A stretch of 64,000 nt of DNA from Guptibacillus algicola (lineage in GTDB: Bacteria > Bacillota > Bacilli > Bacillales > Guptibacillaceae), in NCBI RefSeq assembly GCF_020171805.1, contig NZ_JAIVAF010000006.1, forward strand, positions 124,001 to 188,000, in the 5' to 3' direction. Made by a program: the position numbers and the translations under genes. Shown here one piece after another: positions 42,169 to 51,830 of this stretch (the first letter of the stretch is position 1; each line of letters begins with the position of its first letter). The notes beneath the pieces were generated by a model, which saw nothing but the letters and a program-made list of their open reading frames with translations, did no database searches and was not told the DNA's origin.

Positions 42169-42774
42169 CTAGTTAATAGGATAGTAAGCATCAAAAACAA
42201 TTTGATCATTCGGTAGATCAAATGATTGAGCTCTTAATTTCATACCATTCTTTAACTCTAGGTCACTAACAGCCATATAGATTGTTCCTTCATCGGCATC
42301 AATCGTAATTTCAGGCGGTAACGATGCCTGTTTTTTTATAAAAGAAAGTACTTTATCGCTTGGCAACTCAAGAATCCCTATTTGAAATGCCTTTTCTTGT
42401 AAAAGTAGGTCACCATTTGGTTGGACCTGCGGTTCGAATTTAAGAAAGAAATCAACTTTTCGATCAAAGATGGTAATATAGCCTTGAAACGTTGCAAGCT
42501 CGTTGAGGCTTACACTATAACCGAGATTTTCTTGCTTTTCGCTATATTTTTCTAGCTCGTTGTTAATAATCTCATTTAGTTGCTCTTTCTTCATCTGAAT
42601 AGAAAAAGTCGTTTCAAAGGACTCTTCTTCTGCCGTCTTATCTGGAATTCTAGCAAACTCACTATCAGGGAAATAATAGTGATAGAATCCAACTATAGCC
42701 ACTAGAACAATAATGACTAAAGAGGCAAGTGCGATAAAGGCTGTGCGCCATTTATTTTTTAACAATCTAACCAT
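42169..42774 (-). CDS. YpmS family (DUF2140) membrane-anchored protein
   Basis: A 201-residue protein with one N-terminal membrane anchor (AFIALASLVIIVLVAIVGFYHYYF) and an extracellular domain of the YpmS/DUF2140 type (FSIQMKKEQLNEIINNELEKY, then FLKFEPQVQPNGDLLLQEKAFQIGILELPSDKVLSFIKKQASLP). This domain resembles lipid-binding tubular folds, but no function is known. Monocistronic, preceded by a weak GGAGATGG ribosome site. B. subtilis ypmS is located elsewhere, so this may be a paralogue. Confidence 0.78.
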   Translation of the reverse strand: MVRLLKNKWRTAFIALASLVIIVLVAIVGFYHYYFPDSEFARIPDKTAEEESFETTFSIQMKKEQLNEIINNELEKYSEKQENLGYSVSLNELATFQGYITIFDRKVDFFLKFEPQVQPNGDLLLQEKAFQIGILELPSDKVLSFIKKQASLPPEITIDADEGTIYMAVSDLELKNGMKLRAQSFDLPNDQIVFDAYYPIN

Positions 42775-42880
42775 CTCCTTGTGGAACGAATCTTTTTCAT
42801 CATACTACGAATAGACAGCTTAAGGAAACACTGTTATACATTCCTTCGAATTATCGAATTGGACTCTGGGAGGTTTTCAA

Positions 42881-43069
42881 ATGACAATTATCGGGTTGAT
42901 TTTCATCCTGTTTGCAACAATGATATTACTTGCTTTTAATTCAATGACGAATGCTCTTTGCACGAAGAAGAATATTCCTGAAGAAAAGCAACCTAATGTG
43001 TTTCGGACGATTAATGTTTTAATCACGATTCTCCTTATTTCATCTTATGTAGAAATACTCTTCACCTAA
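42881..43069 (+). CDS. Small two-segment membrane protein, 62 residues
   Basis: Two hydrophobic segments (IIGLIFILFATMILLAFNSM and INVLITILLISSYVEILFT) with a short basic loop (CTKKNIPEEKQPNVFRT). GGGAGG stands 8 bases before ATG at 42881, and a terminator follows, so it is a self-contained small gene. No family recognised. Confidence 0.65.
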   Translation: MTIIGLIFILFATMILLAFNSMTNALCTKKNIPEEKQPNVFRTINVLITILLISSYVEILFT

Positions 43070-43091
43070 AAACGTATATGCAAACTTATAG

Positions 43092-43116
43092 GATGGGGCT
43101 TATGCCCCATCTTTTT
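43092..43116 (+). terminator. Terminator after the 62-residue gene
   Basis: Arms GATGGGGC and GCCCCATC with a 4-base loop, then TTTTTATTA. Confidence 0.85.
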
Positions 43117-43264
43117 ATTATAATCAATTCATATGACTTTGGCTGTAATATGTAATTTCTCTCATATTTCTCACCCAATTTAACTTCATCATACAATTTG
43201 TGCTATAGTATTAATTGTGACACAAAAATGTTAAATTTAACTAACGCTTAGGGGTGTATGCTTG

Positions 43265-44167
43265 ATGAAAAAAATGTTCATTTTACTTACTGCTTTCATC
43301 GCAATTCTTGCTATATCAGCATGTAGTAATAATTCTGGCGACGATTCAGAAGTAGTAGTAGAAACAGGCGCAGGTAACATAACGAAAGAAGAATTTTATC
43401 AGGCTATGAAAGACCAGACTGGTGAAACGGTACTTAGCGATCTCGTTCAAACAAAAATTCTTGAAGATAAATATGATGTTTCCGACAAAGAAGTACAAGC
43501 TGAGTTAGACAAGATTAAAGAAAACTTCGAGTCAGACGAACAGCTTGAAGAAGCACTACAAGCAAATGGATACAAAGATCTTGAGCAGTTTAAGACGGAT
43601 GTCCGTAAACAGTTACTTGCTCAGAAAGCAGCTACCGAAGGCGTAGATGTATCAGATGAAAAGCTTAAAACGTTCTATGAAGAAAACCAAAATCTTTTTA
43701 CAGAGTTAGAAGCAAGTCATATTCTAGTTGATGATGAAGAGACTGCAAAAGAAGTCAAAGAAAAATTAAATGACGGCGGAGATTTCGCAGAGCTTGCGAA
43801 AGAATATTCCAAAGATGGATCAGCTCAAAATGGCGGAGATCTTGGAATTTTCAAAAAAGGTGACATGGTTGCTGAATTTGAAGAAGCTGCATTCGCTCTA
43901 GAAAAAGGCGAAGTCAGTGATATCGTCCAATCACAATTTGGTTATCACATCATCAAGCTAAAAAGTAAAACTGTAAAACCTTTTGAAGAATCAAAAGAAG
44001 AAGTGAAAGAACAGTATCTACAACAGAACGCAAAAGACGTTCCTACTGTAATCGACGAATTAATTAAAGAAGCCGATATTAAAGTAAAAGACGATCAGTT
44101 TAAAGATCTTTTTAAAGAAAAAGAACAAGAAGCTGAACAAAAAGCAGACGAAGAAAACGCTGAGTAA
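43265..44167 (+). CDS. prsA: Post-translocation foldase PrsA
   Basis: Membrane-anchored peptidyl-prolyl isomerase lipoprotein needed for folding of secreted proteins and of penicillin-binding proteins at the outer membrane face. The signal peptide ends at lipobox LAISAC. A SurA-like N-domain precedes a parvulin domain (ASHILVDDEETAKEVKEKLNDGGDFAELAKEYSKDGSAQNGGDLGIFKKGDMVAEFEEAAFALEKGEVSDIVQSQFGYHIIKL). The C-terminal part is highly charged. 300 residues. ATG at 43265 is preferred over TTG at 43262. Hpr and the Css-like pair nearby are functionally related. Confidence 0.96.
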   Translation: MKKMFILLTAFIAILAISACSNNSGDDSEVVVETGAGNITKEEFYQAMKDQTGETVLSDLVQTKILEDKYDVSDKEVQAELDKIKENFESDEQLEEALQANGYKDLEQFKTDVRKQLLAQKAATEGVDVSDEKLKTFYEENQNLFTELEASHILVDDEETAKEVKEKLNDGGDFAELAKEYSKDGSAQNGGDLGIFKKGDMVAEFEEAAFALEKGEVSDIVQSQFGYHIIKLKSKTVKPFEESKEEVKEQYLQQNAKDVPTVIDELIKEADIKVKDDQFKDLFKEKEQEAEQKADEENAE

Positions 44168-44178
44168 TCATAAAAGCA

Positions 44179-44207
44179 AAGCCGAGAGGGCGTGTCCCTC
44201 TCGGCTT
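44179..44207. terminator. Terminator after prsA
   Basis: 12-bp arms AAGCCGAGAGGG and CCCTCTCGGCTT with TTTTTT on plus. The minus strand has only TTGCTTTTATG, so it is mainly a prsA terminator. Confidence 0.9.
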
Positions 44208-44217
44208 TTTTCGTTTC

Positions 44218-44523
44218 TTATTGACCACTTACCCGTGCTTTTTTTCTTCTTTCTCTCTCATCTTCCATCCGCTTCACATAGATTTTCCCTTCTTCTTCAA
44301 TGTGAATCTGATCAACTTTCCGGTCTTCGACCGTTAAGGTCATGGATTTATACCCACTGTAAATGATTCCAGCTAAAACAAAATAAATCCACCAAGGTAA
44401 ACTTGATGCAAACGCTGTGACTGTTGAAAAGATTTCAGTAAGCTGAAGGATACTAATAATAAATAAAATCCCAAGTGTAACAAGAATTCCTCTTCTCACC
44501 TCTCGCGCCTCCCTTTCATTCAC
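44218..44523 (-). CDS. yhaL: Sporulation-associated protein YhaL
   Basis: A 101-residue protein with two membrane segments (ILVTLGILFIISILQLTEIF and PWWIYFVLAGIIYSGYKSM) and a charged cytoplasmic tail (HIEEEGKIYVKRMEDERERRKKA). The PWWIYFVLAGI and EGxxYxKRMExERERR blocks are those of the YhaL family, reported as a sporulation protein in B. subtilis, where it also lies beside prsA. The N-terminal segment makes it about 30 residues longer than the B. subtilis form as I recall it. Confidence 0.78.
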   Translation of the reverse strand: MNEREAREVRRGILVTLGILFIISILQLTEIFSTVTAFASSLPWWIYFVLAGIIYSGYKSMTLTVEDRKVDQIHIEEEGKIYVKRMEDERERRKKARVSGQ

Positions 44524-44597
44524 TTCTTCAGTACAAGCTCTTTGGATTACTACAATTTATGAAAGAATAGAAAGGAATATACCAATGTTTCATACAA

Positions 44598-45881
44598 TCA
44601 TAGAACTCCTTCATGAAGCTCTTCTTTCTTTGCCTCTCTTAAATTAAACATGACGTAATACAACATTGCTGCTACTAGCGCTAACAAGCCGATAAGTGAA
44701 AAAGTTAAGGGGAATCCAATGATCGCAGTCAGTGGGATGGCTAGAGGTGCAATCGTTCTACCTATTGTAAATCGGAGACTAGCTGCTGCAAAATATTGAC
44801 CTCTCATATGCTCTGGAGCTAACCTTGACACGAATCCTTCCTGAATACCTACTACCATTAGCTCACCCATCGTGAATACAAACATAGCAAAGACAAGCAT
44901 CCAAACATGCGTCGTATAGCCAAACATAATCATACTCATGGCATAGATTACGCAAGAAACGATGAACACATTCTTTTCTTTAAAGCGACTCATCTTCGAC
45001 GTCATATACACCGTTAACAGAGCTACGAGCAGTCCATTTTCGGCTATCAGCCAACCAAAGATTTCTTTCCCATCTGCCCTGATGTCGAAAAGCTTACTTA
45101 CGGTTTGCTCTTGTACTGATTCACTTAGGTGAACAGCAATCAAGAGGTCTAGTTGCATGAACGTCTGTGCAACAAAAATTCCAGCAAGAATGAATAGCAG
45201 AAAGACCTTGTCTTGTACGATGACTCTATAGTCTTTAAGCTGCTCTTTCACAAATCCATACCATTTGGTAGAAGAATCGGTAACAAGCTTTTTCTCCATC
45301 TGATCTGGAGCTGTTTCTCGAATGAAAGCTGCAATCAAGAAAGCAACACCGAAACTCACGATTGCGGCGGTTAGTAATAAGCCGAACCTATGCTGGAAGA
45401 AGAAAATCCCTCCAAGTATCGGTCCCACTACGACAGATATATTTAAAGCAGTATAAAAAACGGCAAACACTGTATTCCGATCCTTTTCTTCTACGACGTC
45501 AGCTATCATCGCATGACTAGCAGGCCAATAGAGTGATCCGAATATGCCCAGGATCGAAAAACTTACGAATGTTAGTACTGGCGAAACAAGCCATGGTGAA
45601 TTGGCATATGCAAAAAGAAGAAACGTTAATGCTTGGCCTACTGCAGCGATGAGCATCATTCGTTTCCGACCATACTTATCTGCACAGTATCCTCCTACAA
45701 GGTTAGCTAGAACTCCGAATACTTGAGATAGTACAAGGAGGAGTCCAGCCATCCCTTTACCAAATGAATCAGAAAAATAGATAGCCATGAAAGGGAAAAA
45801 CATCCAGAACAGAACATTAATCATACCTTCCCCAAACAAACGGATTTTTAGATTACGATCCCAATCTCTTAATTTCATCAT
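44598..45881 (-). CDS. Major facilitator superfamily transporter
   Basis: A 427-residue 12-segment MFS protein. The motif-A-like loop GGYCADKYGRKRMML lies between segments 2 and 3, and a motif C-like GPILGGIFF is in segment 5, which favours a drug-proton antiporter-type exporter. A large extracellular insertion occurs between segments 7 and 8 (HLSESVQEQTVSKLFDIRADGKEIF). Substrate unknown. It follows yhaM on the same strand, but a terminator lies between them, so it has its own promoter or depends on read-through. Confidence 0.82.
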   Translation of the reverse strand: MMKLRDWDRNLKIRLFGEGMINVLFWMFFPFMAIYFSDSFGKGMAGLLLVLSQVFGVLANLVGGYCADKYGRKRMMLIAAVGQALTFLLFAYANSPWLVSPVLTFVSFSILGIFGSLYWPASHAMIADVVEEKDRNTVFAVFYTALNISVVVGPILGGIFFFQHRFGLLLTAAIVSFGVAFLIAAFIRETAPDQMEKKLVTDSSTKWYGFVKEQLKDYRVIVQDKVFLLFILAGIFVAQTFMQLDLLIAVHLSESVQEQTVSKLFDIRADGKEIFGWLIAENGLLVALLTVYMTSKMSRFKEKNVFIVSCVIYAMSMIMFGYTTHVWMLVFAMFVFTMGELMVVGIQEGFVSRLAPEHMRGQYFAAASLRFTIGRTIAPLAIPLTAIIGFPLTFSLIGLLALVAAMLYYVMFNLREAKKEELHEGVL

Positions 45882-45924
45882 CTTTTCCTTCCTAGCAATT
45901 TCTATGATGATCGCTAACAGTAAA

Positions 45925-45953
45925 ATAGAGAAACGCCAGTAGCGTTTCTCTAT
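45925..45953 (-). terminator. Terminator after yhaM
   Basis: 12-bp arms ATAGAGAAACGC and GCGTTTCTCTAT with a 5-base loop and a TTTTAC tail on the minus strand. Confidence 0.8.
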
Positions 45954-45965
45954 CGTTCTACAAGT

Positions 45966-46943
45966 TTATGGATTTGCAGGTTCTTTTTGAACAGTTGCTG
46001 GAGTATTAGGTTTATAAAATGAGCGATTATCAAGGGCGAATACGCGATCTGTGAACTCACCAGGCTCTACCTTATCTAGTGCACGATCTAGCATATTCAT
46101 TTTCGCATCGATGTTATCGATCATATGGAGCATTTCTGCTTCTCGAATCATAGGAGGTTTTGGGCTCCCCCATTCAGCCTTACCATGGTGGCTAAGAATC
46201 ATGTGTTGAAGGAGTGTCACTTCTTCTCCGTCAATTTCTAAGTCTTTTGCCGCTTGTCCGATTTCATTCACCATGATCGAAATGTGTCCGAGTAATTTTC
46301 CTTCTTTCGTATAGCTAGCTGCTACAGAACCAGAAAGCTCAACAACTTTCCCAAGATCATGTAAGATGATACCTCCGTACAATAAATCCGTATCAAGCGA
46401 TGGATATAACGTAGCAAGAGACTTAGCAAGATCTAACATGGATACAACATGATAGGATAATCCCGATACGAACTCATGATGATTTTTCGTCGCCGCAGGA
46501 AAAGTAAGAAAGTCGTTCTGATGTTTCTTTATTAGATGACGTGTGATTCGCTGTATGCGAGGATTACGCATTTCAAAAACATATTGTGTAATCTTTTCCA
46601 TAATGTCATCCACTTCAAGTGGAGCAGATTCAACAAAATCCCCCACTTTTACTTGATCCATTTCAGTTGCTAGACGAATCGTTTTGATTCTAAGTTGATT
46701 TCTACCTCTATAACTATTCACGTCACCAGTGACTTTAATAATTTGTTGAGCATCAAAGCTCTCTTCATCTTCTGGAGAAGCATCCCATAACTTTGCTTCA
46801 ATATCACCCGTTTTATCCTGTAGGATAAGCGTTAGAAATGGCTTGCCGTTACTCGCTACTCCTTTTACAGATGATTTAATCAGCAAGTATTGATCAACAG
46901 GTTCACCTACTTTACAGTGACCGATTCCCTTTGCTTCCTTCAT
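45966..46943 (-). CDS. yhaM: 3'-5' exoribonuclease YhaM
   Basis: A 325-residue exoribonuclease made of an N-terminal OB-fold ([24 protein letters not shown] ... [19 protein letters not shown]) and a C-terminal HD domain ([44 protein letters not shown]). In B. subtilis it trims RNA 3' ends. The HD residues and the HHG motif are intact. RBS AGGTGGAAAG. In B. subtilis yhaM follows yhaN and yhaO. Here a two-component system lies between. Confidence 0.94.
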   Translation of the reverse strand: MKEAKGIGHCKVGEPVDQYLLIKSSVKGVASNGKPFLTLILQDKTGDIEAKLWDASPEDEESFDAQQIIKVTGDVNSYRGRNQLRIKTIRLATEMDQVKVGDFVESAPLEVDDIMEKITQYVFEMRNPRIQRITRHLIKKHQNDFLTFPAATKNHHEFVSGLSYHVVSMLDLAKSLATLYPSLDTDLLYGGIILHDLGKVVELSGSVAASYTKEGKLLGHISIMVNEIGQAAKDLEIDGEEVTLLQHMILSHHGKAEWGSPKPPMIREAEMLHMIDNIDAKMNMLDRALDKVEPGEFTDRVFALDNRSFYKPNTPATVQKEPANP

Positions 46944-47012
46944 CTTTCCACCTCCGAGTCAAAATCTATTTTCCTAGTATAGCATAGGAGCCTATCGATC
47001 CGATTCATTTTG

Positions 47013-48386
47013 TTATGAATTCCGATTGGGTTTTTTTGGGATAACGATAGAGAAGGTTACACCATTTTCTTTATTCTCAACTTTCGCATACCCATTATGA
47101 CGTTCTGCTACCTTTTTAACGATAGCTAGTCCAATTCCAAATTGACCTTTGTCCCCTTTTTGGAATGGTTCAAACAGTCTCTCCTTCTCACCCGTTTTGA
47201 ATGAGATCGGTTCACCGTCATTACTAACGCTGATGTGAATCGCCTCTTCATCTTCTTTTGCTTCTATCTTAATCTCGCTTTTAGCGTACCGAAGTGCATT
47301 CTGAACGAGGTTATCTAATGCCGTGAGCATTTGCTCTTGAACAGCTGATAACGTGATGTTCTCACCAGAAATCGAGATCGTAACATCGTCACGTTGATAC
47401 ATGAATCGATCTCTTATTTCTTCAGCTAATCCACCAAAACGGAATTTTTCATAGCTACCTTCTGGTTCATCGATCGAATCCAATTTGATATAGGTTAGCA
47501 TTGATTTCACTCTTTGATCCATTCGATCTGACTCGTTCAATATGACGTCCATCGTATTCTCCATCGAATCAGGCATTACGCCGTCCTTTATGGACTGTGC
47601 GTAGCTTTTGATGATCATAATCGGAGTTTTCAATTCATGAGAAGCATGTTGGATGAAAGTCTTTTGAGTTTTGTCATACCGCATTAAATTTTGTCTCATC
47701 GATTCGAATTGATTCGATAGCTTTTGAAATTCTTCATCACCCTCCCAGACGAAGGGTTCTTTCCAATTTCGATTTGCGATTTGATCAAATCGTTCTCCTA
47801 GAACAGTAAGAGGTCTTCTTAAGTATCTAGCAATCCAAATCGCTGGTAACAAACTGAGAATCATAGCAAACACTAGGATAATGATGAGTCTCCACCATAA
47901 TCGTTCGATCATCTGATTGCGATATGTATCCCACATATATGAGATAAAGTACGCTTCCTGACTATTCACTTGAACTTTAGAAATCACATAAAATAGCGAC
48001 GCTTGATTGTTGTAAGTCAGTTCATATCTCGCTTTAGCTGCTTCTTGGTTAAGAGCATTCTTACGCATTTCGACGATTACCTCATTAGGAATCGGATCCC
48101 CTTGAAGTGGTCCTCGATATAGCCTCGTAATTAAGGTATGTCCTACAGAACGAGAAGCGTCCCTTCGTTCAATGAAATCTTGATCTGTTTCAGGAGGAAG
48201 TGGAGCGTCTCGATCAGGAAAGGTATACCGTTGCTGTTCAGTTTCAATAATCTGATATGTTTCTTCCGTTAGTGTACCTTTGATCGACAAAGGATAGATA
48301 ACCGCTATGACAACACCTACGAGTAAGACTAGGATCATAAATGAAAGCCATATGCGCTTAGTTAAATTCAACCGGATGAAATTCAT
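47013..48386 (-). CDS. cssS: Sensor histidine kinase, CssS-like
   Basis: A 457-residue membrane kinase: a first membrane segment (residues about 12-33), an extracellular sensor of about 130 residues (EQQRYTFPDRDAPLPPETDQ, NQASLFYVISKVQVNSQEAYFISYMWDTYR), a second segment, a HAMP domain, HisKA (IQHASHELKTPIMIIKSYAQSIKDG) and HATPase (LDNLVQNALRYAK, FEPFQKGDKGQFGIGLAIVKK). The sensor, HAMP and kinase stretches closely resemble B. subtilis CssS, which detects misfolded secreted protein and induces htrA and htrB. Its ATG overlaps the regulator gene by four bases. Confidence 0.78.
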   Translation of the reverse strand: MNFIRLNLTKRIWLSFMILVLLVGVVIAVIYPLSIKGTLTEETYQIIETEQQRYTFPDRDAPLPPETDQDFIERRDASRSVGHTLITRLYRGPLQGDPIPNEVIVEMRKNALNQEAAKARYELTYNNQASLFYVISKVQVNSQEAYFISYMWDTYRNQMIERLWWRLIIILVFAMILSLLPAIWIARYLRRPLTVLGERFDQIANRNWKEPFVWEGDEEFQKLSNQFESMRQNLMRYDKTQKTFIQHASHELKTPIMIIKSYAQSIKDGVMPDSMENTMDVILNESDRMDQRVKSMLTYIKLDSIDEPEGSYEKFRFGGLAEEIRDRFMYQRDDVTISISGENITLSAVQEQMLTALDNLVQNALRYAKSEIKIEAKEDEEAIHISVSNDGEPISFKTGEKERLFEPFQKGDKGQFGIGLAIVKKVAERHNGYAKVENKENGVTFSIVIPKKPNRNS

Positions 48387-49048
48387 GTGATCAACCGATA
48401 ACCTAGCCCATAAGAAGTTTCTAGGTTCATACGAGGCATTTTTTTGCGAACACGTCTAATGACATCATCCACCGCTCGATCTGAACCGAAATAATCATCT
48501 CCCCAAACGTGTGAGAGAATTTGTTCTCTAGATAACGTTTGATTTACGTGCTCCACTAAGTATAGGATCAAATCCATTTCCTTTGTCGTCAATTCGATCT
48601 GTTCACCTCGATCGGTAACTTTACGAGCGATTGGATCTACCTGATACTCTGATACTTCAAACTTTTTCTGTGATGTTTGTCTATATACTCTATTCAATAG
48701 CTTTTTCGCTCTAATGATTAATTCTCTTGGCATGAATGGCTTCGCGATGTAGTCATCACTTCCGAGCTCTAATCCAACAATGCGATCAAGATCCTCGTCC
48801 CTAGCAGAAATGAAGATGACCGGTACATCCTTCTCTGCCTTTATTTTCTTAAGCAATTCATACCCATCTATCCCAGGAAGCATGATGTCAAGAATCCACA
48901 AATGACATGAATCATGGATATTATCCAACGCCTCTTCACCACTCAGAAACGTCTTCACTTCAAATCCTTCTTTTTCCATATACGTTCTCAAAATTTGAAC
49001 AAGGCTTTCTTCATCTTCTACGAGATTAATTTTATACGTTTCTTCCAA
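48383..49048 (-). CDS. cssR: Response regulator, CssR-like (OmpR family)
   Basis: A 221-residue OmpR-type regulator. The receiver domain has NLVEDEES, the phospho-Asp region HLWILDIMLPGIDGYELL, VIFISARDED and DYIAKPF. The winged-helix domain has ELTTKEMDLILYLVEHVNQTLSREQILSHVWGDDYFGSDRAVDDVIRRVRKKM. HLWILDIMLP and WGDDYFGSDRAVDDVIRR match CssR as I remember it. The start is TTG at 49048, with GAGGTGA 6 bases upstream. No htrA gene is adjacent, so its targets lie elsewhere. Confidence 0.78.
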   Translation of the reverse strand: MEETYKINLVEDEESLVQILRTYMEKEGFEVKTFLSGEEALDNIHDSCHLWILDIMLPGIDGYELLKKIKAEKDVPVIFISARDEDLDRIVGLELGSDDYIAKPFMPRELIIRAKKLLNRVYRQTSQKKFEVSEYQVDPIARKVTDRGEQIELTTKEMDLILYLVEHVNQTLSREQILSHVWGDDYFGSDRAVDDVIRRVRKKMPRMNLETSYGLGYRLIT

Positions 49049-49064
49049 GTCGAATCACCTCATT

Positions 49065-51830
49065 TTAGTTTACCTTACCAGAAAGGGGTGTACGTTCAAG
49101 CTTAATGATATTCTCATCGACACATGGTAGTGCGCTTTGGTGACAAGTTAGCAGCAAGACCTGATGTTCTTTTGAGTAATCTTTAATAAAACCCTTCGCG
49201 ACTTCAGTGCGCTTTTCATCGAAGTTCACGAATATATCATCTAAAATTACGGGTAGTTTTATCGATGTAACTGAGACGAGGGCGAGACGAATGCAAAGGT
49301 AGAGCTGTTCAACTGTGCCTCTACTTAATTGAGAAGGAAGGTAGACGCTGCCATCTTGATGATGAATTTGAAAACTACTTTTCTCTTTAGGAGCATAAAT
49401 GGCAGTATATCTTCCTTCTGTGATGGTAGAAAAGTAACGTTCAGCACTTTGCAGCACAGCTGGGAGACGCTCATCTTGATACTTTGCTTTCGCTTTGAGT
49501 AAGAGGTCTGAAGCAACCTTCAGTACCGCCCACTTTCTCCCAAAAGAATGTAATTCATCTTCCTTCTGCTGACTTTGCAAGAGAAGGTCTTCTAACGTAC
49601 CATCTTCAGTGAGTGCTCGGAGTTGTTCCTGATGGTTAGCGATCTCTCTGTATAGCTTTTGCTGCTCTTTCATCAAGCTTCCTTCTTCATTCTCAACTCT
49701 AGCTTTCTCCTCCTCGATCTCCTTTAGAGAGGCATGGTTGATGGTGACCTCTCCTGTGCCCTCGAGTTGTGAATCAACGATAACTTTTTGTCTTAAAAGT
49801 TCCTTTGCTTCACTTTGTGCGTTTCCTTTAATTCGAAATTCCTCTTCTGTTTGTACTTCTGCATCTAGAAGTAACTGATCGATTTGATTCTCGAATGAAC
49901 GAAGTTTCGCTTGTTCATCTTTCTCCTTACGTTCAATCGTCGTTAGTCTATCTTTCATTCTCTCAATATGTTGCATGAGTTCTTTTTGTTCATCTGCTAG
50001 TAAGATTAGTTGTTGCAAAGCAGTTTCAACATCGTAATATGAAACATCCACTTCTTCACATAATTTCTTAATTCCATCTTCAACTACCCGCATTTCATAG
50101 TCAAGTTCAACAAGTTGTCTCTCAATACCCTTATAATCCTGTTCCAACTGCTTTATCACTACGACTCGATCAAATAATTCGAGCATCCGTTCAGGTGAAA
50201 CATCAGTCTTAAAGGAGTACGAAATCTTCCACTTCTCAAGCGACTCTTCCAATTTGAATCTCTCTAGTTCCCATTGGTCTACTTTTTCGGCAGCTTTGGT
50301 GTAAGTCCTGTTTAACCGATCAATCTGTTCTTGCATATTCTGTGCTTGTCTATTCAATTCATACTTTTCTGCAGATAGCCGCTCTGCAGTACTCGTGTAT
50401 TTCTCATTAGTCATCCTCATTACTAATGCACCTATCACGACTATACCTGCTACACCTAGTGCTAGAAACCAGTCTTCAAGTATTCCGATTCCAAAAAGTA
50501 GCACGATAGAAATACAGAACATAATAACAGACGATTGAAGTTTCGGTTTTCTAGCCGTACCACCATCCGATGCTTGAGAGCGTCTCCGTTCCTGTAATCG
50601 ATTGTATTCATCTTCCTCTCTTTCTAGTTCTTCACGTGCTGCTAGTAGAGATTCATTTAAGTAGTCATACTGCTGGTTTGACCTTTGGTAACTTTCAACA
50701 AGATCTTTAAGTTCTTTCTTTGCATTAAAAGAAGTCACCATCTTCTCTAATTGATGATCAGAGAGGTCTACTTCTTTTAACCGTACCTGTAGATTGTTGA
50801 AAAGTTCCTGCTTCTCTCTTTCTAACCGCTTTTTTTCTTCGCGTTTTGTTCGGTAGACGATTACTTGTTCATTCCAGTAATTCACCTTCTGAATGACATT
50901 GCGATGATCATGAATCTCCTGTTGATTTATTTCTTTTTTTATATCATCTTGTTCAATTTGAGAATGATTAATTTCTCCTGTGGAAATGACTACACGCTCT
51001 TTCCACTTATCTAGCTGAGATAATCCATCCTCTGGAAAAGGGTTATAGGCAGGAAGAGATTCCAGTTGTCTCTCTAATTTTGTTCTTTCTTTTATGAGAG
51101 GAAAGATTGTTTTTTCATAGTCTAGTTCACGACGCTTATGTTGTAAGCTAGTAAGCTCCACCTTATTGTCTTCGATGACTTTCTTAAGTGCTTCCACTTT
51201 TTCGACAGTATCGTTATACGTGCTATTTACTTTCTCGAGTTCTCGAACGCTTTTCTTCGTGCTCTCCCATTCCTCGAGCTTTGCATTAATAATTGGCTTT
51301 CTTCCACCGGGCTTAAACAACTCGCTTTGTCGCTTTTCCAATTCTTTTTCGATTGTTAGAAGTGAAGCGCCACCTGTCATTCCAGCTTCGTAAAGGATGC
51401 TGTTCCAACTATCTTCAGTGTGATCGGTATAATCATACAATGTGTTCAAATTGCAAAAGAACAGTTGGCGAAACGTTTTCCTGTCCATTCCCTTCAACAT
51501 CCGAGTTAGATCATCTTCATCTCCCGTTGAGCCGTCATGATAATGCACCACTACATCCCCGGAAGCTTTCCCTCTCGTACGTTCAATAGTCACTGAATTA
51601 CCATCCACATCAAATAACAAACTGCCTCCAGTACGAGAATGCTTCTTCAGAACATAACTTTCTTCTTTCTTCATAGTAAACCCAAACAAAATACTTTCAA
51701 TAAAAGCGATTATAGTCGATTTACCCGCTTCGTTTTCTCCGTATATTGTCTGAAGCTGATCTGAAAGTGAGGTTACTTTATAGTCCTCAAATTTCCCGAA
51801 TCGATAGATATGCCATCCAAGTAGCTTCAT
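49065..51830 (-). CDS. yhaN: SMC/Rad50-like ATPase YhaN
   Basis: A 921-residue AAA ATPase of the SbcC/Rad50-like type. The N-terminal Walker A is YGENEAGKSTIIAFIESILFG, a long coiled coil spans about residues 180-800, and the C-terminal Walker B region is LPVILDDIFVNFDEKR. The signature-like segment QLSRGTVEQLYLCIRLAL is intact. Unusually for an SMC-like protein, two hydrophobic segments interrupt the coiled coil (SVIMFCISIVLLFGIGIL and FLALGVAGIVVIGALVM, around residues 435-475), implying membrane tethering. It starts one base into the yhaO stop (TAATG), so it is translated with YhaO, the nuclease partner. Confidence 0.88.
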   Translation of the reverse strand: MKLLGWHIYRFGKFEDYKVTSLSDQLQTIYGENEAGKSTIIAFIESILFGFTMKKEESYVLKKHSRTGGSLLFDVDGNSVTIERTRGKASGDVVVHYHDGSTGDEDDLTRMLKGMDRKTFRQLFFCNLNTLYDYTDHTEDSWNSILYEAGMTGGASLLTIEKELEKRQSELFKPGGRKPIINAKLEEWESTKKSVRELEKVNSTYNDTVEKVEALKKVIEDNKVELTSLQHKRRELDYEKTIFPLIKERTKLERQLESLPAYNPFPEDGLSQLDKWKERVVISTGEINHSQIEQDDIKKEINQQEIHDHRNVIQKVNYWNEQVIVYRTKREEKKRLEREKQELFNNLQVRLKEVDLSDHQLEKMVTSFNAKKELKDLVESYQRSNQQYDYLNESLLAAREELEREEDEYNRLQERRRSQASDGGTARKPKLQSSVIMFCISIVLLFGIGILEDWFLALGVAGIVVIGALVMRMTNEKYTSTAERLSAEKYELNRQAQNMQEQIDRLNRTYTKAAEKVDQWELERFKLEESLEKWKISYSFKTDVSPERMLELFDRVVVIKQLEQDYKGIERQLVELDYEMRVVEDGIKKLCEEVDVSYYDVETALQQLILLADEQKELMQHIERMKDRLTTIERKEKDEQAKLRSFENQIDQLLLDAEVQTEEEFRIKGNAQSEAKELLRQKVIVDSQLEGTGEVTINHASLKEIEEEKARVENEEGSLMKEQQKLYREIANHQEQLRALTEDGTLEDLLLQSQQKEDELHSFGRKWAVLKVASDLLLKAKAKYQDERLPAVLQSAERYFSTITEGRYTAIYAPKEKSSFQIHHQDGSVYLPSQLSRGTVEQLYLCIRLALVSVTSIKLPVILDDIFVNFDEKRTEVAKGFIKDYSKEHQVLLLTCHQSALPCVDENIIKLERTPLSGKVN